This document shows positions 17,032 through 24,452 of a DNA stretch of 64,000 nucleotides, in pieces; within the stretch, counting starts at the first letter, position 1, and each line of letters begins with the position of its first letter. Both the position numbers and the translations under genes were made by a program. Source of the stretch: Agrococcus sp. SGAir0287 (GTDB lineage: Bacteria > Actinomycetota > Actinomycetes > Actinomycetales > Microbacteriaceae); NCBI RefSeq assembly GCF_005484985.1, contig NZ_CP027942.1, positions 868,001 to 932,000 of the forward strand. Direction: 5' to 3'. Under the pieces are notes generated by a model. It saw only the letters and a list, made by a program, of their open reading frames with translations, made no database searches and was not told the DNA's origin.

Positions 17032-18513
17032 GTGACGACCCTCGCGACGCTCGTCGAGCAGCACGCCCGCCCCGGGGCCCCCGACGTGCCCTGGTTCCAC
17101 CGGCTCGTGGGGGACTGGCAGCTCATCGCCGACCTCGCGTTCGCCGACGTCGTGCTGTGGCTGCCCACCGAGGGCCCCGACGGCTTCGTAGCTCTCTCGC
17201 ATGCGCGCCCCTCGTCGTCCGGCACGCTCTTCTACCGCGACTTCATCGGCCAGCCGGTGCGGAACGCATGGCGCAGCCAGATCGACGACGCCTACCGCTC
17301 GCATCGCATCGTCGAGGCGACGCACCCCGAGCCGGGCACCGACGGCGACACCCGCGTGCGCGCCGTGCCCGTCGCGCGCCGCGTCGGCGAGGAGCTCGTG
17401 ACCGTCGCCGTCATCACGACGCACTCGAACGTCGCCGAGCGCACGCCAAGCAGGCAGGAGCTCACGTTCAAGCAGTGCGCCGACGACCTGCTCGGCATGA
17501 TGACGGTCGGCGACTACCCGGACGAGTCGGCGCCGACCGGTCCGCGCCGCGGCGCGCCGCGTGCATCCGACGGCCTCATCCGGCTCGACAGCGCCGGCAC
17601 GGTGACGTTCGCGAGCCCCAACGCGCTCTCGGCCTTCGTGCGCCTCGGCTTCCGCGAGGAGCTCGAGGGGCGCTCGCTCGCCGAGGTCACGACCGAGGTC
17701 ATCGACGAGTCGCACGACGTCGACGAGACGCTGCCGCTCGTCGTGACCGGACGCGCGCCGTGGCGCACCGACATCGAGACGCATGCGGTGACGATCTCCT
17801 TGCGCGCCGTGCCGCTGCGGCGCGACGGCGAGCGCATCGGCGCGATCGTGCTCGCGCGCGACGTCACCGAGCTGCGGCACCAGGAGCAGTCGCTCATCAC
17901 GAAGGACGCGACGATCCGCGAGATCCACCATCGCGTGAAGAACAACCTGCAGACCGTCGCGGCGCTGCTGCGCATCCAGGCGCGTCGCACGCACTCCGAG
18001 GAGGCGCAGCAGGCGCTCGTGAACGCCGAGCGCCGCGTCGCGTCGATCGCGGTCGTGCACGACACGCTCTCGGAGGGGCTCAGCCAGTCGGTCGACTTCG
18101 ACGCCGTCTTCGACCGCACGCTCAAGCTCACGAGCGAGGTCGCCTCGATCCATCACGCGCAGGTGCGCACGGAGCGCCGCGGGTCCTTCGGCGTGCTGCC
18201 CTCCGCCTACGCGACGCCGCTCGCGCTCGCCCTCACGGAGCTCGTCACGAACGCCGTCGAGCACGGGCTCGAGGGCAGGCAGGACGGCCTCGTGCGCATC
18301 AACGCCGACCGCGACGACGACACCCTCACGGTGCGCGTCTGCGACAACGGCTCGGGCCTGCCCGCCGGTCGCGTGGGATCCGGGCTCGGCACGCAGATCG
18401 TGAAGACGCTCATCACGGGCGAGCTCTCGGGCGCGATCGACTGGGGCCAGCGCGTCGATCAGGGCACGGAGGTCACGATCCAGGTGCCGCTGCGCTTCCT
18501 CGACCGCGACTGA
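17032..18513 (+). CDS. pdtaS: PdtaS-like sensor histidine kinase
   Basis: A 493 aa soluble kinase with an N-terminal GAF-like domain (about 1-150), a PAS domain (about 180-285), then a HisKA_2 dimerisation box EIHHRVKNNLQ with the phospho-accepting His at 299/300. The HATPase_c domain has the N-box ELVTNAVEHGL, G1 DNGSGL and G2 GSGLGTQIV. This order and size match PdtaS of Mycobacterium, whose partner is the RNA-binding ANTAR regulator PdtaR; no regulator is next to it here. It lacks TM segments. It ends at a strong hairpin facing whiB. Confidence 0.88.
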   Translation: MTTLATLVEQHARPGAPDVPWFHRLVGDWQLIADLAFADVVLWLPTEGPDGFVALSHARPSSSGTLFYRDFIGQPVRNAWRSQIDDAYRSHRIVEATHPEPGTDGDTRVRAVPVARRVGEELVTVAVITTHSNVAERTPSRQELTFKQCADDLLGMMTVGDYPDESAPTGPRRGAPRASDGLIRLDSAGTVTFASPNALSAFVRLGFREELEGRSLAEVTTEVIDESHDVDETLPLVVTGRAPWRTDIETHAVTISLRAVPLRRDGERIGAIVLARDVTELRHQEQSLITKDATIREIHHRVKNNLQTVAALLRIQARRTHSEEAQQALVNAERRVASIAVVHDTLSEGLSQSVDFDAVFDRTLKLTSEVASIHHAQVRTERRGSFGVLPSAYATPLALALTELVTNAVEHGLEGRQDGLVRINADRDDDTLTVRVCDNGSGLPAGRVGSGLGTQIVKTLITGELSGAIDWGQRVDQGTEVTIQVPLRFLDRD

Positions 18514-18544
18514 CGTCGCCCGGCGGGCGCCCCCGGGAACGCGA

Positions 18545-18576
18545 CGACGGGCCGGCCCCGTGGGGCCGACCCGTCG
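18545..18576. terminator. Bidirectional terminator between pdtaS and whiB
   Basis: A 15-bp stem beginning CGACGGGCCGGCCCC with one wobble pair and a two-base apex, between convergent genes. Confidence 0.7.
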
Positions 18577-18595
18577 GTCGTTCGAGCGGCTGGGC

Positions 18596-18844
18596 TCAGC
18601 TGGCGCGGCGCGCGCGTGCGGCGCGACGCTTGAGCGCGCGGCGCTCGTCCTCGCTGAGACCGCCCCACACGCCCGAGTCCTGGTTGGTCTCGAGGGCGTA
18701 CTGCAGGCACTGCTCCGTCACGGGGCAGCGAGCGCAGACGGTCTTGGCCTTCTCGATCTGGTCGATCGCAGGACCCGTGTTGCCGATCGGGAAGAACAGC
18801 TCCGGGTCGACCGTCAGGCATGCGGCGTCGTCGCGCCAATCCAT
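18596..18844 (-). CDS. WhiB-family iron-sulfur transcription regulator
   Basis: An 82 aa protein with the four cluster ligands C9, C37, C40 and C46 (C-x2-C-x5-C spacing), the GVWGG turn, and the basic C-terminal DNA-binding tail [13 protein letters not shown]. It is closest in build to WhiB1/WhiB2-type proteins, which sense O2 or NO through a [4Fe-4S] cluster and act with the primary sigma factor; the subtype is not certain. AAGGAG lies 7 nt before the ATG. It is convergent with pdtaS. Confidence 0.92.
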   Translation of the reverse strand: MDWRDDAACLTVDPELFFPIGNTGPAIDQIEKAKTVCARCPVTEQCLQYALETNQDSGVWGGLSEDERRALKRRAARARRAS

Positions 18845-18982
18845 AGGGGCACTCCTTGTAATGTGAGGTGAGAGGTTCCATGCGTGCAGGCGAGCACGCG
18901 AAGACTCAGATGGGGCGGCGTCGTCGCCAGCGACCCAAGGAGCAATGCTCCCACACCGGCCGAGACCAGGGCAAGAGGTTCG

Positions 18983-19408
18983 ATGGATGCAGCGCTGAGC
19001 GAACGGCCGCGCGCCGCGGCGATCCTGGCCGTCATCGTGTTCGTCGAGGCGGTCGCGATCCTCGGCGTGGCGATCTGGTCGGTCGTCACCGTGATCGGCA
19101 CCGATGCGCGCGAGGTGACGGCGGGGCTCTTCTGGGGCGCGTGCCTCGTGGGCCTGTCGTTCTTCCTGCTGCAGGCGGGCCGCGGCGTGCTCGACGGCCG
19201 CTCCTGGTCGCGCGCGGCCGTGGTCGTCTGGCAGGTGCTGCAGATGGGCATCGCATTCGGCACCTTCAACGGCGCAGAGGGTCCCGTGCCGCTCGCGCTC
19301 GCGATGTTCGTGCCCGCCCTCACCGCGCTCATCCTCGTCTTCCGGAAGCCCACGCGCGAGTGGCTCGCGCGGGAGCGGCAGGAGAAGCTCGACGGCGACG
19401 CCGGATGA
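18983..19408 (+). CDS. Small four-TM membrane protein
   Basis: A 141 aa protein with about four hydrophobic helices (starting AAILAVIVFVEAVAILG) and a charged C-terminus. The ATG at 18983 has AGAGG 6 nt upstream; an in-frame ATG 33 codons earlier adds a hydrophilic stretch without a ribosome site and is rejected. Its stop overlaps the next ATG (ATGA). It is the first of a chain of four overlapping genes: membrane protein, lipoprotein, ABC-F, GNAT. No family name is recognised. Confidence 0.75.
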   Translation: MDAALSERPRAAAILAVIVFVEAVAILGVAIWSVVTVIGTDAREVTAGLFWGACLVGLSFFLLQAGRGVLDGRSWSRAAVVVWQVLQMGIAFGTFNGAEGPVPLALAMFVPALTALILVFRKPTREWLARERQEKLDGDAG

Positions 19409-19869
19409 GCGCGCGCCTCGCCGCGGCCCTCGCGACCACGATGCTCGCCGCCGCTGCGCTCTCCGGCTGCGTGCTCCTGCCGCCGCAGCAGACGATCCCG
19501 ACGGCGCATCTCGCCGACGGCGACGAGCTCGCCGAGTACTGGGACGACGTCCCGGAGGAGGTGCAGGGCGACGCCTCGATCGTCATGACCTTCACCGACG
19601 TGCCGGCTGCCGACGACGAGGCCGCCTGGGAGGCGCTCACGACGCTCGAGATGGAGGCGGGCGTCGCGCTCGTCGACGCCGGCGTCGGCTACCTGGACGG
19701 CAACGGATCCGACGGCGTCGTCTACGACGTCTTCTTCTACGGCCTCGACCACGAGGCGATGTGGGACGTCGTCGAGCCCATCTACGCCGATGCGCCGATC
19801 GCATGGTCCTCCGTGACGATGTGGGACTCGTTCGAGGCGACCGAGCCCGCGGTGGAGCTCGTGCGATGA
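19405..19869 (+). CDS. Small secreted lipoprotein
   Basis: A 154 aa protein with a lipoprotein signal: N-terminal Arg, hydrophobic core and lipobox LSGC with the lipidated Cys at position 22. The mature part is very acidic, with an AAWEALTTLEMEAG stretch and aromatic-rich strands (YDVFFYGL). It overlaps the genes on both sides by 4 nt. The function is unknown. Confidence 0.75.
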   Translation: MSARLAAALATTMLAAAALSGCVLLPPQQTIPTAHLADGDELAEYWDDVPEEVQGDASIVMTFTDVPAADDEAAWEALTTLEMEAGVALVDAGVGYLDGNGSDGVVYDVFFYGLDHEAMWDVVEPIYADAPIAWSSVTMWDSFEATEPAVELVR

Positions 19870-21539
19870 GCGCGCGTCTCGTCGCGAAGGATCTCGCCGG
19901 TGGACACGGCCACCGCACCCTCTTCTCCGGCCTCGACCTCACGGTGGCGCCGGGCGACGTCGTCGGCGTCGTCGGCGCCAACGGCGCCGGCAAGTCGACG
20001 CTGCTGCGCATCCTCGCCGGCGTCGACGCGCCGCAGGCGGGTACGGTCATGACCGACCCCTCGGACGCGTTCGTCGGCTGGCTGCCGCAGGAGCACGAGC
20101 GGGTGCCCGGCGAGACGGTGGCCCAGCACGTCGCGCGCCGCACCGGCTGCGCCCAGGCGACGGCCGAGATGGACGCCGCGGCGGCGGCGCTCGCCGACTC
20201 GGGCCCCCGTGCCGACGGCCGCGACCCCTCGGAGGCGTATGCGGTGGCACTGGAGCGCTGGCTCGCGTCCGGCGCCGCGGACCTCGACGAACGCCTCCCG
20301 GAGGTGCTCGCCGACCTCGGGCTCGGTGCGGCAGGCGCGGTGGGCCCCGACTCGGCCATGACCTCCCTGAGCGGCGGACAGGCCGCACGCGTCGGGCTCG
20401 CCGCGCTGCTGCTGTCGCGGTTCGACGTGGCGCTGCTCGACGAGCCGACGAACGACCTCGACCTCGACGGCCTCGAGCGGCTCGAGCGGTTCGTCGCCGA
20501 GCAGCGCGGCGGCATCGTGCTCGTGAGCCACGACCGCGAGTTCCTCGCGCGCTGCGTCACGACGGTGCTGGAGCTCGACCTCGCGCAGTCGACGAACCGC
20601 GTCTACGGCGGTGGCTACGAGGCGTTCCTGGAGGAGCGCGCCACCGCGAGGCGGCATGCGCGCGAGGCGTACGACGAGTTCGCCGAGAAGAAGGCCGACC
20701 TCGTCGCCCGCGCGCGCACGCAGCGCGAATGGTCGAGCCAGGGCGTGCGCAACGCGATGCGCAAGGCGCCCGACAACGACAAGAACCGTCGCAGGGCGAT
20801 GACGGAGTCGAGCGAGAAGCAGGCGCAGAAGGTGCGGCAGATGGAGTCGCGCATCGCGCGGCTCGAGGAGGTCGAGGAGCCGCGCAAGGAGTGGCGGCTC
20901 GAGCTCGCGATCGCCGCGGCGCCCCGCGGCTCGAGCGTCGTCTCGACCCTGTCGGGCGCGGTCGTGCGGCACGGCGACGACGGCGGCTTCGTGCTCGGAC
21001 CGCTCTCGCTCGAGGTCCGCGCGGGCGACCGCATCGGCATCACGGGACCGAACGGTGCGGGCAAGTCGACCCTGCTGCGCCTGCTGCTGGGCAGGCAGGC
21101 ACCCGACGAGGGCTCCGCGAGCCTCGGCGCATCCATCGCGGTCGGAGAGATCGACCAGGCGCGCGCCGTCCTCGCGGGCACGACGCCGCTCGCGGACGCG
21201 TTCGAGCGGCAGGTGCCCGACTGGTCGCAGTCGGACGTGCGGACGCTGCTGGCGAAGTTCGGCCTGCGCGCCGACCACGTCGGCCGCCCCGTCGACGAGC
21301 TCTCGCCGGGCGAGCGCACGCGCGCGGGCCTCGCGCTGCTGCAGGCGCGAGGCGTCAACGTGCTCGTGCTCGACGAGCCGACGAACCATCTCGACCTGCC
21401 CGCGATCGAGCAGCTCGAGCAGGCGCTGGAGTCGTACGCCGGCACGCTGCTGCTCGTGACCCACGATCGCCGCATGCTCGACGCCGTGCGCGTCGACCGT
21501 CGCTGGCACGTCGAGCACGGCATCGTGAGCGAGCGATGA
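19866..21539 (+). CDS. ABC-F family ATPase (ribosome-associated)
   Basis: A 557 aa soluble protein with two ABC domains and no TM part. Domain 1 has GANGAGKST, LSGGQAAR and LLDEPTNDLD; domain 2 has GPNGAGKST, LSPGERTR and LDEPTNHLD. The Lys/Arg-rich linker between them (about residues 250-340, with KAPDNDKNRRR) is the P-site tRNA interaction region of ABC-F factors. Such proteins act on stalled ribosomes, and some protect against antibiotics; the linker alone does not say which. It overlaps its neighbours by 4 nt on each side. Confidence 0.9.
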   Translation: MSARLVAKDLAGGHGHRTLFSGLDLTVAPGDVVGVVGANGAGKSTLLRILAGVDAPQAGTVMTDPSDAFVGWLPQEHERVPGETVAQHVARRTGCAQATAEMDAAAAALADSGPRADGRDPSEAYAVALERWLASGAADLDERLPEVLADLGLGAAGAVGPDSAMTSLSGGQAARVGLAALLLSRFDVALLDEPTNDLDLDGLERLERFVAEQRGGIVLVSHDREFLARCVTTVLELDLAQSTNRVYGGGYEAFLEERATARRHAREAYDEFAEKKADLVARARTQREWSSQGVRNAMRKAPDNDKNRRRAMTESSEKQAQKVRQMESRIARLEEVEEPRKEWRLELAIAAAPRGSSVVSTLSGAVVRHGDDGGFVLGPLSLEVRAGDRIGITGPNGAGKSTLLRLLLGRQAPDEGSASLGASIAVGEIDQARAVLAGTTPLADAFERQVPDWSQSDVRTLLAKFGLRADHVGRPVDELSPGERTRAGLALLQARGVNVLVLDEPTNHLDLPAIEQLEQALESYAGTLLLVTHDRRMLDAVRVDRRWHVEHGIVSER

Positions 21540-22138
21540 CGGCTGCCCTCGACGCGGCGCACCGCACGCAGGACGCCACGATCCGGCGCCGACGGGACGA
21601 GGACGTCGCGCCGCTCGTCGACGTGCTCTGGGCGCAGCAGCCGCAGACGCGCTACCCCGTGCGGGACTCGCTGCCGTTCCCGGTCGAGGAGTTCCTGCAC
21701 GCGCACGACGCCGCCGGCGCATGGACGGTCGAGCTCGATGGGCGTGCGCTCGGGCACGCGTGCTGGGTGCCGACCGTGGCCGCGAGCGACGATCGCGGCG
21801 TCGACCCGACGGGACGCCTGACGACCGCGGCGGAGGCGTGCGCCGCCGCGCACGGCTGCGGCGTCGACGAGCTCGCCTGGGTCTCGTCGCTGTTCCTCGC
21901 GCCGGAGCTGCGCGGGATGGGGCTCGCATCGCGACTCCTCGCCACCGTGGTGGCGGACGTCCAGGGTGCCGGGCGGCATCCGTGCCTCGAGGTCGTCGAC
22001 CTCAATCCCGCGGCGCTGCGCCGCTATCGAGCGGACGGCTGGCGCGAAGTGCTGCGAGCGCATCCCGCGTGGTTGCGCGCCGCGACGGGCGACGCCACGC
22101 TCGGCACGACCACCATGGTTCGCCCGATCGACGCCTGA
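21536..22138 (+). CDS. GNAT-family N-acetyltransferase
   Basis: A 200 aa protein beginning with the typical DATIRRRRDEDVAPLVDVLW strand-helix. The acetyl-CoA loop is LAPELRGMGLASRLL (about residues 121-135, the R-x2-G-x-G/A pattern), followed by EVVDLNPAALRRYRADGWRE. The substrate is unknown. Last gene of the overlapping four-gene chain; its stop lies 7 bp from the stop of the convergent peroxiredoxin gene. Confidence 0.85.
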   Translation: MTAALDAAHRTQDATIRRRRDEDVAPLVDVLWAQQPQTRYPVRDSLPFPVEEFLHAHDAAGAWTVELDGRALGHACWVPTVAASDDRGVDPTGRLTTAAEACAAAHGCGVDELAWVSSLFLAPELRGMGLASRLLATVVADVQGAGRHPCLEVVDLNPAALRRYRADGWREVLRAHPAWLRAATGDATLGTTTMVRPIDA

Positions 22139-22145
22139 CGGCGCG

Positions 22146-22625
22146 TCAGCCCGCTGCCGGGGCGGCGAAGCCGAGCCGCTTGCGCAGCATCTCGACGTGG
22201 CCCTTCGCCTTCGTGTTGTAGAAGGCATGCTCGATGCGGCCGTCGGCGTCGACGACGAGCGTCGTGCGCCGCACGCCCTGCACCGTCCGCCCGTACAGCT
22301 GCTTCTCGCCGAACGTGTCGTAGGCGAGATGCACCTGCAGGTCCTCGTCGCTCAGCAGCGGGAACGGGATGGCGTCGCGCTCGGCGAAGCGCGCGAGGCG
22401 CTCGACCGCGTCGCGGGAGATGCCGAGCACCGTGAGCCCCTCGGCGGCCAGCGGCTCGATCGCGTCCCGGAAGCCGCACGCCTGCTGCGTGCAGCCCGGC
22501 GACATGGCCTCGGGGTAGAACCAGAGGATGACGCGCTGCCCGCGGAGGTCGGACAGGCGCACGTGCGAGCCGTCGTGGGCGGGGAGGACGAAGTCCGGGG
22601 CGAGGTCGCCGACTGCGAGAGGCAT
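22146..22625 (-). CDS. bcp: Bcp/PrxQ-type peroxiredoxin
   Basis: Thiol peroxidase of 159 aa that reduces hydroperoxides with thioredoxin-like reductants. The peroxidatic Cys is in SPGCTQQACGF, and the second Cys five residues on (C-x4-C) marks the atypical 2-Cys PrxQ subclass. The ATG at 22625 is chosen because the family begins close to PLAVGDLAPDFVLPAHDG; an earlier in-frame ATG adds 12 residues. The promoter region lies next to that of tRNA-Lys, which is divergent. Confidence 0.9.
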   Translation of the reverse strand: MPLAVGDLAPDFVLPAHDGSHVRLSDLRGQRVILWFYPEAMSPGCTQQACGFRDAIEPLAAEGLTVLGISRDAVERLARFAERDAIPFPLLSDEDLQVHLAYDTFGEKQLYGRTVQGVRRTTLVVDADGRIEHAFYNTKAKGHVEMLRKRLGFAAPAAG

Positions 22626-22666
22626 GCCTCCATCCTTCCCGGTCCGACACGCGGCTCGCATCGTGG

Positions 22667-22672
22667 TAAAGT
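22667..22672 (+). promoter_or_regulatory. Putative -10 box (TAAAGT) of tRNA-Lys
   Basis: It lies 28 nt upstream of the mature tRNA 5' end, in an unusually AT-rich stretch for this region. No clear -35. Confidence 0.4.
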
Positions 22673-22700
22673 GATTCCTCGGTTCGCAGCGATGCGCCGA

Positions 22701-22776
22701 GCACCTCTAGCTCAATTGGCAGAGCAGTTGACTCTTAATCAATTGGTTCCGGGTTCGAGTCCCGGGGGGTGTACCA
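22701..22776 (+). tRNA. tRNA-Lys (anticodon CTT), CCA encoded
   Basis: Complete cloverleaf. Acceptor arm GCACCTC pairs with GGGGTGT (a G-U pair at 1:72), the D arm is GCTC/GAGC, the anticodon stem GTTGA/TCAAT holds the loop CTCTTAA (anticodon CTT, reading AAG), and the T arm is CCGGG-TTCGAGT-CCCGG. The discriminator is A and CCA is encoded at 22774-22776. It is followed by a terminator and by decayed copies of itself. Confidence 0.93.
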
Positions 22777-22778
22777 CC

Positions 22779-22811
22779 GAAGAGGCTCCGTCATCACGAC
22801 GGGGCCTCTTC
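22779..22811 (+). terminator. Intrinsic terminator of tRNA-Lys
   Basis: A 14-bp stem beginning GAAGAGGCTCCGTC with one wobble pair, followed by a short pyrimidine run. Confidence 0.7.
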
Positions 22812-22813
22812 TG

Positions 22814-22890
22814 CGTCTCCATCTCGGCTCGGCAGCGCGGTCGACTCTTCATCGATTGGTTCCGGGTTCGAGTCCCGGGGGGGTGTACCA
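22814..22890 (+). pseudogene. Degenerate tRNA-Lys copy
   Basis: It aligns over its length with the intact tRNA-Lys 113 bp upstream. The 3' half, including the T arm and encoded CCA, is nearly identical but has one extra G. The anticodon loop still contains CTT, and its stem has changed from GTTGA/TCAAT to GTCGA/TCGAT, still fully paired. The acceptor 5' strand and D arm no longer pair. I call it a tRNA pseudogene; the retained anticodon and T arms are noted as a finding. Confidence 0.65.
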
Positions 22891-22893
22891 CCG

Positions 22894-22927
22894 AGAAGGG
22901 CCTCGTCGATCACGATGAGGCCCTTCT
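22894..22927 (+). terminator. Hairpin after the tRNA-Lys pseudogene
   Basis: A 14-bp stem beginning AGAAGGGCCTCGTC with loop GATCAC. It occupies the same position relative to copy 2 as the terminator does relative to copy 1, though its sequence differs. Confidence 0.6.
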
Positions 22928-22937
22928 GGCGACTCCG

Positions 22938-22969
22938 CTCCATCTCGGCTCGGCAGCGCGGTCGACTCT
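22938..22969 (+). repeat. Third, 5'-only tRNA-Lys remnant
   Basis: A 32-bp exact repeat of 22817-22848, the 5' half of the pseudogene copy up to the anticodon loop; the 3' half is absent. Confidence 0.7.
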
Positions 22970-22988
22970 GTGCGTCGCCAAGCAGATG

Positions 22989-23034
22989 TGAGGTTCTCGG
23001 CCGGATGTGAGGTCACATTCGGCCGAGAACCTCA
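22989..23034. repeat. 46-nt palindromic element, copy A
   Basis: Arms of 22 nt around a 2-nt centre (GG). The outer arm TGAGGTTCTCGGCC is shared with copies B and C; the inner part is GGATGTGA/TCACATTC. One G-T wobble lies 7 pairs from the centre. It is followed by AGATCTGT, as in copy C. It lies between the tRNA remnants and the lipoprotein gene. Confidence 0.8.
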
Positions 23035-23064
23035 GATCTGTCGGATGCTGAATGGGTGCGCAGG

Positions 23065-23952
23065 ATGAGCATGAGCGGACGTGGGAGCGGGAGCCGGGGC
23101 ATCGGCGCGCTCGCCGCGGCCATGGTGCTCGTCCTCGCGGGGTGCGCGAGCGCAGGGGCGGGAGGCGGCGAGGCGGACCCGGGTAGCACGAGCGGGGCAC
23201 CGCCCGCGCTCAGCGCCGAGATCGTGCAGGGTCGCGGCGACGTGCGCGACGGCGTCGTCGCCATCGTCGTGACGAACGACTCGGACGAGGAAGTCGTCGT
23301 CGATCATGCCGAGTACCGATCCTCGGCGCTCGTCGAGCCGCTCGTCGGCGGGGACGACTCGACGATCCCCGCCGGCGCATCCCGCGCCCTCCGCGGCACG
23401 CTGCCCCAGCCGACGTGCGCCACGGGTCCGATCGTCGACGAGGTCGTCGTCGTCCTCGCCGACGGCACCGAGGTGCGCCTCGACCCCGGCGACCCGTACG
23501 ACCAGATCCCCACGCTCACCGACGCGCCGTGCACGCGCCTCGCCGTCGAGCGCGTCGTCGACGTCGCATGGCTGCCGATCGCGGTGCCCGACCCCGCGCT
23601 CGGCGCCGACGCGACCGTCTCGCTGCGCCTCACGCCGACGGGGGATGGGGCCCTCGAGGTGCGCTCCGTCGAGCCGACGGTGCTGCTGGCGCTCGTGGAC
23701 GCCGCCGGGCAGCGCACGACCGAGGTGCCGCTCGACGTGACGATCGAGCCCGACGGCGGCGCGCAGACCATCGCCTTCGCCGTGCGGCCCGGCCGCTGCG
23801 ACGCCCACGCGATCGCCGAGGACAAGCAGGGCACGATCTTCGTCTTCCAGGTCGTGCTCGACGGCGTCGAGCGCACCCTGCAGCTGCCGAGCGACGACGC
23901 GACGCGCGATGCGCTGCTCGCCTACGTCGCAGCCTCCTGCGGCCTTGGCTGA
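23065..23952 (+). CDS. Secreted lipoprotein of unknown function
   Basis: About 295 aa with a basic N-terminus, hydrophobic core and lipobox VLAGC (lipidated Cys at 27 from this start). The mature protein begins with a Gly/Ala/Ser linker and then has beta-rich segments with four Cys, consistent with two Ig-like beta-sandwich domains. In-frame alternatives are GTG 23056 and ATG 23071; the last has AGGA 5 nt upstream, so the true start may be 6 bp downstream of the one given. It stands alone, 30 bp after palindrome A. Confidence 0.78.
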   Translation: MSMSGRGSGSRGIGALAAAMVLVLAGCASAGAGGGEADPGSTSGAPPALSAEIVQGRGDVRDGVVAIVVTNDSDEEVVVDHAEYRSSALVEPLVGGDDSTIPAGASRALRGTLPQPTCATGPIVDEVVVVLADGTEVRLDPGDPYDQIPTLTDAPCTRLAVERVVDVAWLPIAVPDPALGADATVSLRLTPTGDGALEVRSVEPTVLLALVDAAGQRTTEVPLDVTIEPDGGAQTIAFAVRPGRCDAHAIAEDKQGTIFVFQVVLDGVERTLQLPSDDATRDALLAYVAASCGLG

Positions 23953-23962
23953 GCCGCGCCGC

Positions 23963-24418
23963 TTACTGTCCACGCCGGGAACGCTCGTACTCGCCGTATT
24001 TGCGTCGCTGACGAGCTATCCGTAGGTCCGCCCAGCCCGAAGACAATGGCGCCCAGAACCGAGTTTCGAGCTTTGCGCGCTCCCAGTCGTGTTTCAGCAT
24101 CGCCTGCGCGTGCTGGGTCACGCGCTGGCTGTTCGTGGATGAGGGCTCATCGAGGAAGTCGTCGATGGCACGCAGCAAGGATTGGTCTTTGTATGGATTG
24201 AGGCGAAGGAAGATCGCCTCGCGAAGCCTTCGACGCTCACGACCAGACCTAGTCGTGAGCAGGAAGGGCAGATCAGTCCTCAGTGCTTCGCGCCACAACT
24301 GTCGCTGCTCCAGCACCGCACGAAAGCGAACGTCTCGGAGAGCCACGAAAATGCTCACTGCTGCGCCCACTAGCCCGGCTGCGAGCGCGGTCAGTGCAGA
24401 CCAGATCCAGTCATCCAC
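23963..24418 (-). CDS. Orphan membrane-anchored protein, foreign composition
   Basis: A 151 aa protein with one N-terminal TM helix (about residues 5-27) followed by a charged helical region rich in Arg/Leu/Gln and ending RRKYGEYERSRRGQ. I recognise no family. The DNA is clearly more AT-rich than its neighbours and uses codons rare in this window (TTT, AAA, CAA, AGA). The start is GTG with GAGGA 5 nt upstream. It lies between a lipoprotein and the aminotransferase gene, less than 1.2 kb from tRNA-Lys, a usual integration target. Confidence 0.65.
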   Translation of the reverse strand: MDDWIWSALTALAAGLVGAAVSIFVALRDVRFRAVLEQRQLWREALRTDLPFLLTTRSGRERRRLREAIFLRLNPYKDQSLLRAIDDFLDEPSSTNSQRVTQHAQAMLKHDWERAKLETRFWAPLSSGWADLRIARQRRKYGEYERSRRGQ

Positions 24419-24452
24419 GATCTTCCTCGCGCCCTTGCGTCACCTGGAACAA

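Noticed and set aside
22135..22149. Palindrome CTGACG-GCG-CGTCAG covering both convergent stop codons of the GNAT and peroxiredoxin genes
   Set aside because: With only 6-bp arms, and because both ends are constrained to carry TGA, it is probably coincidental and too weak to be a terminator.
22701..23040. CRISPR-like array suggested by repeated units
   Set aside because: The units are tRNA copies with terminators, differ in length, number only three and lack regular spacers; no cas genes are present.
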